Assembly: GCA_013299045.1 (NCBI GenBank)
Contig: JAAFJX010000004.1
Coordinates: 153,048-217,047 of the forward strand
DNA: 64,000 nt
DNA from: Cytophagales bacterium
GTDB lineage: Bacteria > Bacteroidota > Bacteroidia > Cytophagales > Bernardetiaceae
Direction: 5' to 3'
Below the pieces are notes generated by a model. The model had not been told where the DNA came from, did no database searches, and saw nothing but the letters and a program-made list of their open reading frames with translations. Position numbers and translations under genes: made by a program. Numbering within the stretch: position 1 is the first letter of the stretch; each line of letters begins with the position of its first letter. Below are positions 27,632-35,940 of the stretch, piece by piece.

Positions 27632-28132
27632 TCAACGCCCAAACATAGAATCGTCTTTATCGCGTCGTGTGGGGTCTTCGAGTGGATACTCTTTGCGGAG
27701 TGGGAAATAATCCATATCATCTACGTTCAGAATCCGAACCAAATTAGGGTGCCCTTCAAAAATAATTCCGTAGAAGTCATAAGTTTCGCGCTCTTGCCAG
27801 TTTGCAGTGGCATACAAAGCACTTAATGTAGGCACATGAGGTTTCTGTATGGGCACAAAAACTTTAACGCGCAGCCTAAAGTTATGAATAAGGCTATGAA
27901 AGTGATAGACAACAGCCAGTTCTCCCCCTTTTTTGTTTGGATAATGCACCCCGCAGAGGTCAGTCAGAAACTGAACCTGAAAAGTCTTGTGGTCATAAAG
28001 ATACTTGGCCACTTCAACAAGGTGCGTTGGGTTCGTGGTGAACGTTAGTAAGCCACTAGGCTCTGAGTTATCAAAAACTGCCGCTCCAAAGCGATTCTGA
28101 AGGTCTGTCCAGACCTGTTCTGAAGTAATCAT
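27632..28132 (-). CDS. nuoC: NADH-quinone oxidoreductase subunit C
   Basis: A 166-residue 30-kDa subunit of complex I, part of the peripheral connecting module. The family signature is visible: NWQERETYDFYGIIFEGHPNL followed by YPLRKEYP-like DYFPLRKEYPLEDP. It is a separate NuoC, not the NuoCD fusion. It starts 2 bp after nuoB. A terminator follows, so nuoD and the remaining subunits are not in this transcript. Confidence 0.96.
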   Translation of the reverse strand: MITSEQVWTDLQNRFGAAVFDNSEPSGLLTFTTNPTHLVEVAKYLYDHKTFQVQFLTDLCGVHYPNKKGGELAVVYHFHSLIHNFRLRVKVFVPIQKPHVPTLSALYATANWQERETYDFYGIIFEGHPNLVRILNVDDMDYFPLRKEYPLEDPTRRDKDDSMFGR

Positions 28133-28134
28133 AG

Positions 28135-28680
28135 CTATTGGTTGATGTTGTATGATGCCAAAAGAGTTTTATATTCTTCGGATTCGCGCCTACGCAAGGA
28201 CTCTGTAGAAGCCAAATGCTGTATTTTGAGAATTCCCTCAATGATTTGTTCGGGACGAGGCGGGCAGCCTGGTACATAAACATCAACAGGAATAATGCGG
28301 TCTATGCCTTGCAGAACACTGTAAGTATCAAAAATACCACCGCTAGATGCACACGCACCAACAGCAATCACCCAACGCGGCTCGGTCATTTGCTCATAAA
28401 CAGCCTTAACGATAGGGGCCATCTTTTTTGCAATAGTGCCCATAACCATTAGTAAATCAGCCTGACGAGGAGAAAAACTAACACGCTCTGCACCAAAACG
28501 CGCCAAATCATAGTGCGAACCCATAGTGGCCATAAATTCTATACCACAGCAAGAGGTAGCAAACGGCAGAGGCCAAAGCGAGTTTTTACGCGCAAGCCCT
28601 ACAGCACCATCAAGCGTAGTAGCAAAAAAACCTTGTCCCTCTTGCCCAGATGGGGCTTTTTCTATGTTTACATCAGCCAT
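28135..28680 (-). CDS. nuoB: NADH-quinone oxidoreductase subunit B
   Basis: A 181-residue subunit that holds iron-sulfur cluster N2, the last redox centre before quinone. The ligands are in place: the tandem Cys44-Cys45 in ATSCCGIEFM, Cys110 in AVGACASSGG and Cys139 in YVPGCPPRPE. It lies between nuoA and nuoC. Confidence 0.97.
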   Translation of the reverse strand: MADVNIEKAPSGQEGQGFFATTLDGAVGLARKNSLWPLPFATSCCGIEFMATMGSHYDLARFGAERVSFSPRQADLLMVMGTIAKKMAPIVKAVYEQMTEPRWVIAVGACASSGGIFDTYSVLQGIDRIIPVDVYVPGCPPRPEQIIEGILKIQHLASTESLRRRESEEYKTLLASYNINQ

Positions 28681-28798
28681 TTTTACAAGCGTTTAAGTGT
28701 TCTATCAACTATATATTTCTACCAGAAATGAAACACCTAATGAATAATTTTGTTCAAAATTTGTAGTAATTTTTTGTATGACAATCCCATTCTTTGGC

Positions 28799-29182
28799 TT
28801 ATTCCTCCCACTTCAAAACACCCTTCTTAACGATGTAGAAAAAGCCTACCAAAATAAAGACCATGAACAACACCATTTCTACCAGATAAGGCACTCCCTC
28901 CCCACTCGCAAGCGCAGACTTAAAATTAACAGCCCAAGGGTACATGAAAATAATCTCCACATCAAACAAAACGAACAGTATCGCAATTAGAAAATATTTG
29001 ACAGCTATCGGCGAACGTGCATCGCCCTCCGATTCTATGCCGCACTCAAAAGATTCTACTTTCTTCTTACCAAAAACCTTAGGCCCAACCAAATGCGTCA
29101 AAGCCATTGTAACAGCAACAAAAGCCATAGCCACGCCAAATTGGATAAGAATGGGGAAATAATCTGCAGGTACGTAGTTCAT
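28799..29182 (-). CDS. nuoA: NADH-quinone oxidoreductase subunit A
   Basis: A 127-residue membrane subunit with three helices. The conserved loop KKVESFECGIESEGDAR and the following FLIAILFVLFDVEIIFMYPW are diagnostic for NuoA/ND3. It begins the nuoABC block and is preceded by a good -33/-7 promoter candidate. There is a 118-bp gap to nuoB. Confidence 0.96.
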   Translation of the reverse strand: MNYVPADYFPILIQFGVAMAFVAVTMALTHLVGPKVFGKKKVESFECGIESEGDARSPIAVKYFLIAILFVLFDVEIIFMYPWAVNFKSALASGEGVPYLVEMVLFMVFILVGFFYIVKKGVLKWEE

Positions 29183-29257
29183 GCGTTATGCAATTTTTAA
29201 ACTATAATTGACTGATTGTAAACTTTTAATGCCGTATAATGCGGTTCTTTGAGTTTG

Positions 29258-29287
29258 CAAATATAAATAAATCTAATTTCTAACAAA
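29258..29287 (-). promoter_or_regulatory. Promoter candidate for nuoABC
   Basis: On the minus strand, TTTG (29287-29284) and TATATTTG (29265-29258) are separated by 18 bp. This matches the Bacteroidota sigma-70 pattern TTTG/TAnnTTTG. It implies a leader of about 70 nt before the nuoA ATG. Confidence 0.6.
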
Positions 29288-29303
29288 CACAAAACTTTAT
29301 TTT

Positions 29304-29850
29304 TTATCCTGCTTTTTTAATCGGTGAATTCTGGCAATAAAATGCAACCTTATAGATAGTCATTTGGCTAAGCTGTTGAGGTGTTTTAAAGCCTAATCTT
29401 TTCTTGGGTCTATCCTTGGTTTTGTTTTGAATGATTAAAATATCTCGTTCCCACACGCATTCAAAATTAGTTTTTTTAAGAAAATATTGCCTAATAAGCC
29501 CATTTAAATTTTCATTAGCGCCTCTTTGTCATTGTCTGTGGTCATGCTATCTCAATGAGGCCTTTACTCGGAATTTTAGCCATACCCACTACTTGTTCAG
29601 AATTATAATCAAGGGCTAAATATTCCCGAATAAACGGCTCAACTTCTTGGCTAAATGCAATTTTCTTGGTTTCTTTTTGTGGCACAAATCGGTTTTTTGC
29701 ATCTCATTGCCCTTTATTGCTCTGCTAACTATTAATTCATTATTGCCAATAGCCTCTGCAATAGAAATTATTGTGTGTTTGGGCAATAAGTTGCGCAATC
29801 ATCTACCTTTGCGCCTGTGTGCAATATGCCATCTGTCTTTTTGAGTAGAG
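29304..29850 (-). pseudogene. Decayed IS30-family transposase
   Basis: Fragments of one IS30 transposase can be read in different minus-strand frames. An N-terminal HTH-like piece reads HTIISIAEAIGNNELIVSR (about 29790-29730). It is followed by EPFIREYLALDYNSEQVVGM (about 29640-29590). The C-terminal catalytic hallmark GANENLNGLIRQYF follows (29519-29480), then RPKKRLGFKTPQQL (about 29415-29370) and VAFYCQNSP before a stop at 29304-29306. Frameshifts and stops separate the parts, and the central part with the first catalytic Asp residues is missing. It is not functional. No terminal inverted repeats were recognised. Confidence 0.82.
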
Positions 29851-29973
29851 AAAAGCCAAAGGTACAAAGGATATGCTGAAACACACAAGCAAACGCCTCT
29901 TTACTCCACTATAACGGAGGCAGCCAAATGCTTACGCACCTTTAGGCACAAAAAAAGTTAAAAAAAGCAAATG

Positions 29974-30011
29974 AGTGCCCAAAAACTCTCAAAACAAGGC
30001 CTTTGGGCACT
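29974..30011 (-). terminator. Terminator after the DUF4139 gene
   Basis: Arms AGTGCCCAAA (29974-29983) and TTTGGGCACT (30002-30011) form a perfect 10-bp stem. On the minus strand it is followed after a short spacer by T-rich sequence. It starts 11 bp beyond the stop at 30022. Confidence 0.65.
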
Positions 30012-30021
30012 TAAAATCTCT

Positions 30022-31602
30022 TTAATACTTGCTTGTTTGTATGTAAACAGTGTACTGGTAGGTAATTTTTTTCTCTTCGCCTGCCGCTAGCTTCACTGTC
30101 CAGTTGATGTAATTGTACGGGTTCTGTACTTCGCTAGGGTTTGGTTTTTTGCTCATCTTCCAGTCTATTGAAGTGGTTTTTGGCACACCCGTTACAGTCC
30201 GCGTTAGGTCTAGCTCTATCTCCTTTTCCTTGTTGTTTTTAATCTCGATAGTGCCCTCAATAAGCAGCATATCATAGGTTCGGCCACGCACCTTTGGACC
30301 TGCCTCTCTAGAAATTTGCTCATCGTTATCTTTGACTATAATGTCGGGCGAGACGGTTATTTTAATCAAAGAACGGCCATTTTTTGCAGTGTATTTGCTT
30401 ACGTCTTGGCTAAGTGGGTCGCTGCCCTTTAAGACAAGTGCAGGGCCGGTTGTCCACGGATAGTTGGTTTTGTTCTGAAGCTCAATGGAATGCCAAACTC
30501 TATTAGGCTGCTTGCTGCTAGGGTCATTGACTATCCCATAATTGTTGAAAACATTACTTGGCAAGCTAACTTCGTAGAGGTGCTTATAAGGTACTTCTGC
30601 CTCAAAAAGTGTGGTATGTGAACGGCCGCCTTTCGGTAAACTAAGTTTTTCTAACCTATAAAAAAACAAATCTTCTTGCGTGTCGCCGTCCGCATTATCT
30701 GTGCCTACTACCGCGGATAGCTCACCAGTTTCTGCATCGTCTGCCTCTGACATAACGGCATTAGAAAAACTCTGCATCTGCTGCATAGAACGACGCTCAT
30801 AGTACATGGCGTTATTGTTTGAGGTAGTTAAATCGTAGAGCAAACTTGTGGCATCGCGGCCAGACACAAGCGGCGAGGCATAGCGCGCATGGCTAAAGTT
30901 AGGTACGCCCACCACCAAATTCACATCGGCATTTATCAAGTCTTCCGCATCGTTTACCAAGTTAGCCGAAAGGTTGATGCGGGCGCGTGTATCGTCTAAC
31001 AAGGTTACTTTATACATAGGCAGCCAAGAAATATTGCTCTGCAAATACATCATTTCTACTTGTTGCTTAGGCACCGCCTTCTCAAAGTCTATTTCAAAAA
31101 TGCGCGCAATGTTTTTAATGGTGGTGCTTAGCTTTGGGGCAGTCGTAAAAACAACGTGTTTGCAGTTAGCAGCATTGATGGCAGACCAGCCCTGTGCATT
31201 GCTAAGATAAACAATATCCTCTGTAACAGACTCAATCTTGCCCTCATAGTTTGTGCCGTCGTGTAGGGTTAGTTTGATTGTTTTACCCGTGTTTGCGGCA
31301 ATCATACTTGGCCACTTACCACCTACCGGAACTTCTGCATCTACTTCCTTGTTCAACGACTTGATACTGCGCATGGTGTTGTCAGCGCAAGAAAACCATA
31401 ATGAGCCAAGTGAAGCTACTGGCAAATCCGTAACACGAACGGTCTTATCGCTCATGTTGGCTTCTATAGTTTTGACAAAAAAGCCACTAGCATTCTTAAA
31501 CACTGATACTTTTTGGCTTTTTATTGCCGTTTGCGCTTGCGCAACACTATACAAAGATAGGGCAAGACCTATTACTAAGACGAAACAAGGCAGTTTTTTC
31601 AT
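30022..31602 (-). CDS. DUF4139-domain secreted protein
   Basis: A 526-residue exported protein with a signal peptide (about 1-23, VAQAQ). The C-terminal two thirds fit DUF4139: MYLQSNISWLPMYKVTLLDD, INLSANLVNDAEDLINADV, LVVGVPNFSHARYASP and VWHSIELQNKTNYPWTTG. DUF4139 proteins are broadly distributed and their biochemical role is unknown. The coiled-coil N-terminal partner domain (DUF4140) of some relatives is not evident. It is flanked by mobile-element remains on both sides. Confidence 0.85.
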   Translation of the reverse strand: MKKLPCFVLVIGLALSLYSVAQAQTAIKSQKVSVFKNASGFFVKTIEANMSDKTVRVTDLPVASLGSLWFSCADNTMRSIKSLNKEVDAEVPVGGKWPSMIAANTGKTIKLTLHDGTNYEGKIESVTEDIVYLSNAQGWSAINAANCKHVVFTTAPKLSTTIKNIARIFEIDFEKAVPKQQVEMMYLQSNISWLPMYKVTLLDDTRARINLSANLVNDAEDLINADVNLVVGVPNFSHARYASPLVSGRDATSLLYDLTTSNNNAMYYERRSMQQMQSFSNAVMSEADDAETGELSAVVGTDNADGDTQEDLFFYRLEKLSLPKGGRSHTTLFEAEVPYKHLYEVSLPSNVFNNYGIVNDPSSKQPNRVWHSIELQNKTNYPWTTGPALVLKGSDPLSQDVSKYTAKNGRSLIKITVSPDIIVKDNDEQISREAGPKVRGRTYDMLLIEGTIEIKNNKEKEIELDLTRTVTGVPKTTSIDWKMSKKPNPSEVQNPYNYINWTVKLAAGEEKKITYQYTVYIQTSKY

Positions 31603-31780
31603 ACAATCTTATTTTTTTATTGAGAAATATAAACGAAACTCGTCCACAAGATGCAAAAAATAAGGCGATTTCACAAATAGTGCATCAGGAATTCAGGTTT
31701 TCCGCATCAAAATTTAGGATAATAGTTTCAAGAGATAGAGGTTGTCTCGGTGTGCTTTTTTTCGTTTTCTTTTTATACTT

Positions 31781-32799
31781 AGTCTTCCCTTAAAATATAT
31801 CTAAGGTGTTTGTTATCAGAAAATTAAACAAGCATTTCATCTTTAAAATCTCTTAGTTTTTAGCCTATTTTGTCAAAAACTGGTAAAACCTCAAGAGCTT
31901 CTTACGGCCTGCACTGCCTCGCATCAGACAAAAGCGAATGGCTCAAATGTCAGAGAGTGAGATTTTCTGTGCAATCATGTCGTTTATTAAAATCGTCCTT
32001 TCCGCAGAGTTGCGGAGGTTTTTGAACGAAAGCAAGCTCTTAAATTAACCTCTCTTGAGTCGTCAAAAAGCCCTTTTTGAGTTTTTTAAGTTCTAATTGC
32101 CCTCTTTTGTCCCTTGTAGAGGCCATCTTCTCGCGTTTTCAAATAACTTTTTGCCAAATGCCTTATATCTAACTTTTTGACTAATGATTGTTTTTCTACA
32201 ATTTATTGGGCGTTCCCGCTTCGCGGTCGTTCGTCTTTGGGCTTCGCTTCGCTTCGGTGCTACGCACTAAACCCGCCGCCTCTCTAACGCAAATACAGGC
32301 CAATAGACGTACTCAATAACAAAAAAAGAATAAAGTCGCAAACCCGCTTGATGCCTAAAAATTGCTTTTGTCCTATTTTGCCTCAGCCATAGCATAGCCG
32401 TATCATAGCCGTATGATAGCCGTATCATAGCCGTAGTTGGCCGTACTTTAAAAGTAAAGCCTCTATCTTAGAAAAGTACAATTATTCGCTTCCTAAAACG
32501 TACATCTCTCAGAGAGGTTAATTAAGAGCTTGTTTTGTAAAAGCACCCAATCAAAGAAAAAGCCATTCGCTGGTTTAGATGAAAAAAGGCTGTTTTTTCA
32601 TCTAAATTGGCCTTTTGCGAGGCTTGATTTTTTTGCTATGCCCTACGGTCGGAACTTTCAGCTCGCGCTTCAGTTCTGCATCAAGGCAAAAGTAGAGAAG
32701 AGAAGTCTATCAAAGGCCGTCAAGGTGTTCCCAAAATAGGTAAACTATCCTCCTTAAATTTAGCTTACATCTATTGAATGTACTTTTTAAGAGAAGACT
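31781..32799. repeat. Inner non-coding repeat, copy A (1019 bp)
   Basis: Bounded by inverted ends AGTCTTCCCTTAAAA (31781-31795) and its near reverse complement (32785-32799, one mismatch), with a possible 4-bp duplication ACTT outside (31777-31780 and 32800-32803). Most of it is repeated nearly identically at 63023-63875 (copy B). Copy A has about 121 bp extra at 31859-31979. It contains a four-unit 11-bp tandem repeat (32393-32436), a perfect 14-bp-stem hairpin (32574-32606) and internal inverted repeats. It has no conserved reading frame. Confidence 0.85.
32393..32436 (+). repeat. Tandem repeat, four 11-bp units
   Basis: Four consecutive units of CATAGCCGTAT (variants with G at position 1 or G at position 11). 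The same array occurs in copy B at 63516-63559 with one degenerate unit. Confidence 0.85.
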
Positions 32800-33119
32800 A
32801 CTTATTTTTTCACGAAAATCTTGGACGACACTAAAATATGAACTTATAGGCATAGGTAAAAGTTAAGCCTGAATATACAAGTATTTTTGATGCGGAAAAC
32901 CTATCAGGAATTCCCATTTTTTAGTGTCTATACAAACACAACTCAGGCTTTAAAAAAAGAATAAACAGACCGCTCAGTTCAGCAGCGCAGGAAACGCAAG
33001 CGCACGCCCCCATGCTTGCTTGCGTATGCGGCACGACTAAAAATATCTGCTATAGAATAGAGCCATGCCATAAAAATTCTTATATTGCAGCCTTATAAAA
33101 ACCTGAGAAAATTGCACTT

Positions 33120-34298
33120 ATGAACGCATACATCGTAACAGGCTATCGTACCGCTATAGGTAAAGCTAAAAAAGGAGGTTTCAAAAATACCCGTGCCGAT
33201 GACTTGGCAGCTCATGTTATCAAGCACTTACTAGGCGCAGTTCCTAACCTTGACCCCGCCCGTATTGATGACCTCATAGTGGGCTGTGCTATTCCAGAGG
33301 CTGAACAAGGTATGCAAATTGGCAGAATGATTGCGCTTTTGGCCGAGCTACCGCTGCGTGTACCTGGTATGACTATCAACCGCTATTGCGGCTCAGGGCT
33401 TGAGGCCATTGCGCTGGCTTCTGCACGCATACACGCCGGTATGGCAGACTGCATTCTGGCAGGCGGGGCTGAGTCCATGTCGCAAATTCCGATGATGGGC
33501 TACAAACCGGCCTTAAACTGGTGTATAGCCGAAAAGCACCCTGATTATTACTTGAGCATGGGGCTAACGGCAGAAGAGGTGGCACGGCAGTATAAAATAA
33601 GCCGCAGCGCTCAAGATGAATTTGCGTATCAGTCGCATCAGAAAGCCACAAAAGCCATACAAAATGGACTATTCAAAAACGAAATTGTGCCTTTTCAGGT
33701 AGAAGACACCTTTTACGACCCCCAAACCCAAAAGAGCAAAACAAAAACCTATACTGTGGATACTGACGAAGGGCCTCGTGCTGACACCACCTTGCAAGTA
33801 CTCGGCAAACTTAAACCCGTTTTTGCGGCAGACGGAAGCGTTACGGCAGGTAATGCCTCACAAACCTCTGACGGTGCTGCTTTTGTTCTGGTTATGTCCG
33901 AAGCTCTCGTCAATGAGCTAAATTTAAAACCAATAGCGCGCTTGCTGGCTTACACTGCCGAGGGTGTAGAGCCACGCATTATGGGCATAGGGCCTGTGGC
34001 GGCTGTACCCAAAGCGCTGAAAATTGCAGGCATCAGGCAGTCCGATATTGAGCAAGTAGAACTCAATGAGGCTTTTGCATCACAAGCGCTAGCCGTTATA
34101 CAAACCCTTGACATCAACCCCGATATTGTGAACTTAAACGGTGGTGCTATCGCATTAGGCCACCCCCTGGGTTGCTCAGGCGCTAAGCTCTCCATACAAC
34201 TGCTCAACGAAATGGAGCGCCGCAAACAAAAATACGGCCTTGTTACGGCTTGTGTAGGTGGTGGGCAAGGTGTGGCGGGCGTTTTTGAACGCTTATAG
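33120..34298 (+). CDS. Acetyl-CoA acyltransferase (thiolase, FadA type)
   Basis: A 392-residue thiolase that cleaves 3-ketoacyl-CoA in fatty-acid beta-oxidation, or runs the reverse condensation. The acyl-accepting nucleophile is Cys90 in NRYCGSGLEAI. His348 is in GHPLGCSG and the second catalytic Cys378 is in TACVGGGQG. The MGIGPVAAVPKAL and NEAFASQALAV motifs are standard. The partner 3-hydroxyacyl-CoA dehydrogenase gene is not adjacent. Confidence 0.95.
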   Translation: MNAYIVTGYRTAIGKAKKGGFKNTRADDLAAHVIKHLLGAVPNLDPARIDDLIVGCAIPEAEQGMQIGRMIALLAELPLRVPGMTINRYCGSGLEAIALASARIHAGMADCILAGGAESMSQIPMMGYKPALNWCIAEKHPDYYLSMGLTAEEVARQYKISRSAQDEFAYQSHQKATKAIQNGLFKNEIVPFQVEDTFYDPQTQKSKTKTYTVDTDEGPRADTTLQVLGKLKPVFAADGSVTAGNASQTSDGAAFVLVMSEALVNELNLKPIARLLAYTAEGVEPRIMGIGPVAAVPKALKIAGIRQSDIEQVELNEAFASQALAVIQTLDINPDIVNLNGGAIALGHPLGCSGAKLSIQLLNEMERRKQKYGLVTACVGGGQGVAGVFERL

Positions 34299-34445
34299 TC
34301 CCCTTGCAAAACCCGCTGCCTTTGGATTTAAATGCTCCAAATTTGTTTATTCTCAATGCAGGGTTTAGATTTGCAGTTATAAAGTGCAACCGCTTTGATT
34401 AGAGGCTGCCATATCACCAAAAAAACATTATTGGACAAATACAAT

Positions 34446-35843
34446 ATGACTTTTCAGGACAATCAGCAGGCCATTCTGCTAGAAGAAGGCGCTTTCTATA
34501 CGCCTAGGCAAATCGTAGAAGAACTAGATAAATACATCATAGGTCAGCATGATGCCAAGCGAAGTATGGCCATTGCGCTCCGCAACCGATGGAGGCGTAT
34601 GCAGGTAAAAAGTGATATGCAGCGCGAAATTGTTCCGAATAATATTTTACTCATTGGTGCTACTGGTGTGGGCAAAACCGAAATTGCGCGTCGTTTGGCC
34701 AAAATTGCGCAGGCTCCTTTTGTCAAGGTTGAGGCTTCTAAGTTTACGGAAGTGGGCTACGTAGGCCGCGACGTAGAAAGCATGGTGCGCGACCTCGCAG
34801 AGCAGGCTATTAAAATGGTGAGCCGCGAAAAGAAAGAGGCCGTCCGCGCCAAAGCCATTGTGGCGGTGGAAGAGGTCATCTTGGATGCGCTCATTCCGCC
34901 TATTCATGCACACAGCTACCAAGAAGACGGCACTAAAAATCCTGACCAAGAACTCAACGAACGCACAAGAGAGCGTTTTAGAGAAAAATTACGCGCAGGC
35001 GAGCTAGAACACCGTAAAATTGATATTGAATTAGAGCAACGCAGTGCGCCCACAGGCGTTGTGGGTGGGGCTGTAGATGAGGTTACGATGATGAACCTCC
35101 AAGAAATGCTGAGCGGTATGCTGCCAAAACGCACAAAAAAACGCAAAGTTACCATTGCCGAGGCCAGAACCATGCTCATTGATGAAGAAATGTCCAAACT
35201 GATAGACATGGACGAGGTGAAGGAAGAGGCCGTGAGTCGTGCCGAAAATTCAGGCATTATTTTTATAGATGAAATAGACAAAATAGCCTCCTCTAACAAG
35301 GGCGGTAGCGGCCCGGACGTAAGCCGCGAGGGTGTGCAGCGCGACTTGCTCCCCATCGTAGAAGGCAGCGCCGTTACCACCAAATATGGGACAATCAACA
35401 CCGACCACATCTTGTTTGTGGCGGCTGGTGCTTTTCATGTAGCCAAACCCTCAGACCTTATTCCCGAGCTACAAGGACGCTTCCCGATTCGTGTAGAACT
35501 AAACAAGCTCACCAAAGACGATTTCTACCGCATATTGAAAGCACCCAAAAATGCGCTTACAAAGCAGTATGAGGCACTTTTGCTTGCCGAGAACGTTCAT
35601 TTAAGTTTTAATGACGATGCGCTTGAAGCCCTAGCCGAAATGGCTTTTACACTTAACCAAGAGGTAGAAAACATTGGTGCACGGCGTTTGCATACCGTTA
35701 TGAGCCATTTGCTAAATGAGTTTTTGTTTGATATTCCAGACAAAATTGGCCCCAACGCCCATTTGGTTATCACCCGCGAACTGGTAGAAGAAAAACTAAC
35801 ACCAATGCTCAAAAACCGAGATTTAAGCCAGTATATTCTCTGA
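34446..35843 (+). CDS. hslU: ATP-dependent protease ATPase subunit HslU
   Basis: A 465-residue AAA+ unfoldase that feeds proteins to the HslV peptidase. YTPRQIVEELDKYIIGQHDAK is the conserved start, Walker A GATGVGKT is at 71-78, Walker B is FIDEIDKI, and the C-terminal LKNRDLSQYIL docks to HslV. The frame opens at 34395; the ATG at 34446 gives the normal N-terminus. No hslV gene is adjacent, so it is elsewhere. Confidence 0.96.
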   Translation: MTFQDNQQAILLEEGAFYTPRQIVEELDKYIIGQHDAKRSMAIALRNRWRRMQVKSDMQREIVPNNILLIGATGVGKTEIARRLAKIAQAPFVKVEASKFTEVGYVGRDVESMVRDLAEQAIKMVSREKKEAVRAKAIVAVEEVILDALIPPIHAHSYQEDGTKNPDQELNERTRERFREKLRAGELEHRKIDIELEQRSAPTGVVGGAVDEVTMMNLQEMLSGMLPKRTKKRKVTIAEARTMLIDEEMSKLIDMDEVKEEAVSRAENSGIIFIDEIDKIASSNKGGSGPDVSREGVQRDLLPIVEGSAVTTKYGTINTDHILFVAAGAFHVAKPSDLIPELQGRFPIRVELNKLTKDDFYRILKAPKNALTKQYEALLLAENVHLSFNDDALEALAEMAFTLNQEVENIGARRLHTVMSHLLNEFLFDIPDKIGPNAHLVITRELVEEKLTPMLKNRDLSQYIL

Positions 35844-35940
35844 AACGATTGCTTTTGTAAGTAGTCTTTCCTTAATATGTATTTTAACTATTTGATTTTT
35901 AGCAAAATAAACAAATGTTATCTCTTTATCCTACCAGGAT

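Larger units (their letters stand above)
31695..32902. mobile_element. Non-autonomous element with 18-bp TIRs and 11-bp target duplication
   Basis: The ends are perfect 18-bp inverted repeats AGGTTTTCCGCATCAAAA (31695-31712; reverse complement at 32885-32902). They are flanked by the exact direct repeat ATCAGGAATTC (31684-31694 and 32903-32913), the mark of an 11-bp target-site duplication. Duplications of 10-13 bp are typical of IS4-group transposition. The element encodes no transposase and must have been moved in trans. A second element with different ends is nested inside at 31781-32799. Confidence 0.85.
31603..33119. other. 1.5-kb non-coding region dominated by a mobile element
   Basis: No protein gene can be supported here. 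The region holds a 1208-bp element with terminal inverted repeats (31695-32902), described separately, plus about 90 bp of leader of the DUF4139 gene and about 217 bp upstream of the thiolase gene. A 69-codon frame at 32530-32739 is not kept in the second copy of the repeat, so it is not a gene. Confidence 0.75.

Noticed and set aside
29647..29844. 62-65-codon + strand frames in the 29.4-29.9 kb region
   Set aside because: They are shadows of the decayed IS30 transposase on the opposite strand.
32393..32436. CRISPR array
   Set aside because: The units are only 11 bp and directly adjacent, with no spacers and no cas genes in the window.
32530..32739. A 69-codon frame inside the non-coding repeat copy A
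   Set aside because: It starts with TTG, and copy B has small insertions and deletions that shift the frame, so the frame is not conserved.
34446..35843. hslV partner gene next to hslU
   Set aside because: Neither flank encodes an HslV-like peptidase; the neighbours are thiolase and a Nif3-like protein.
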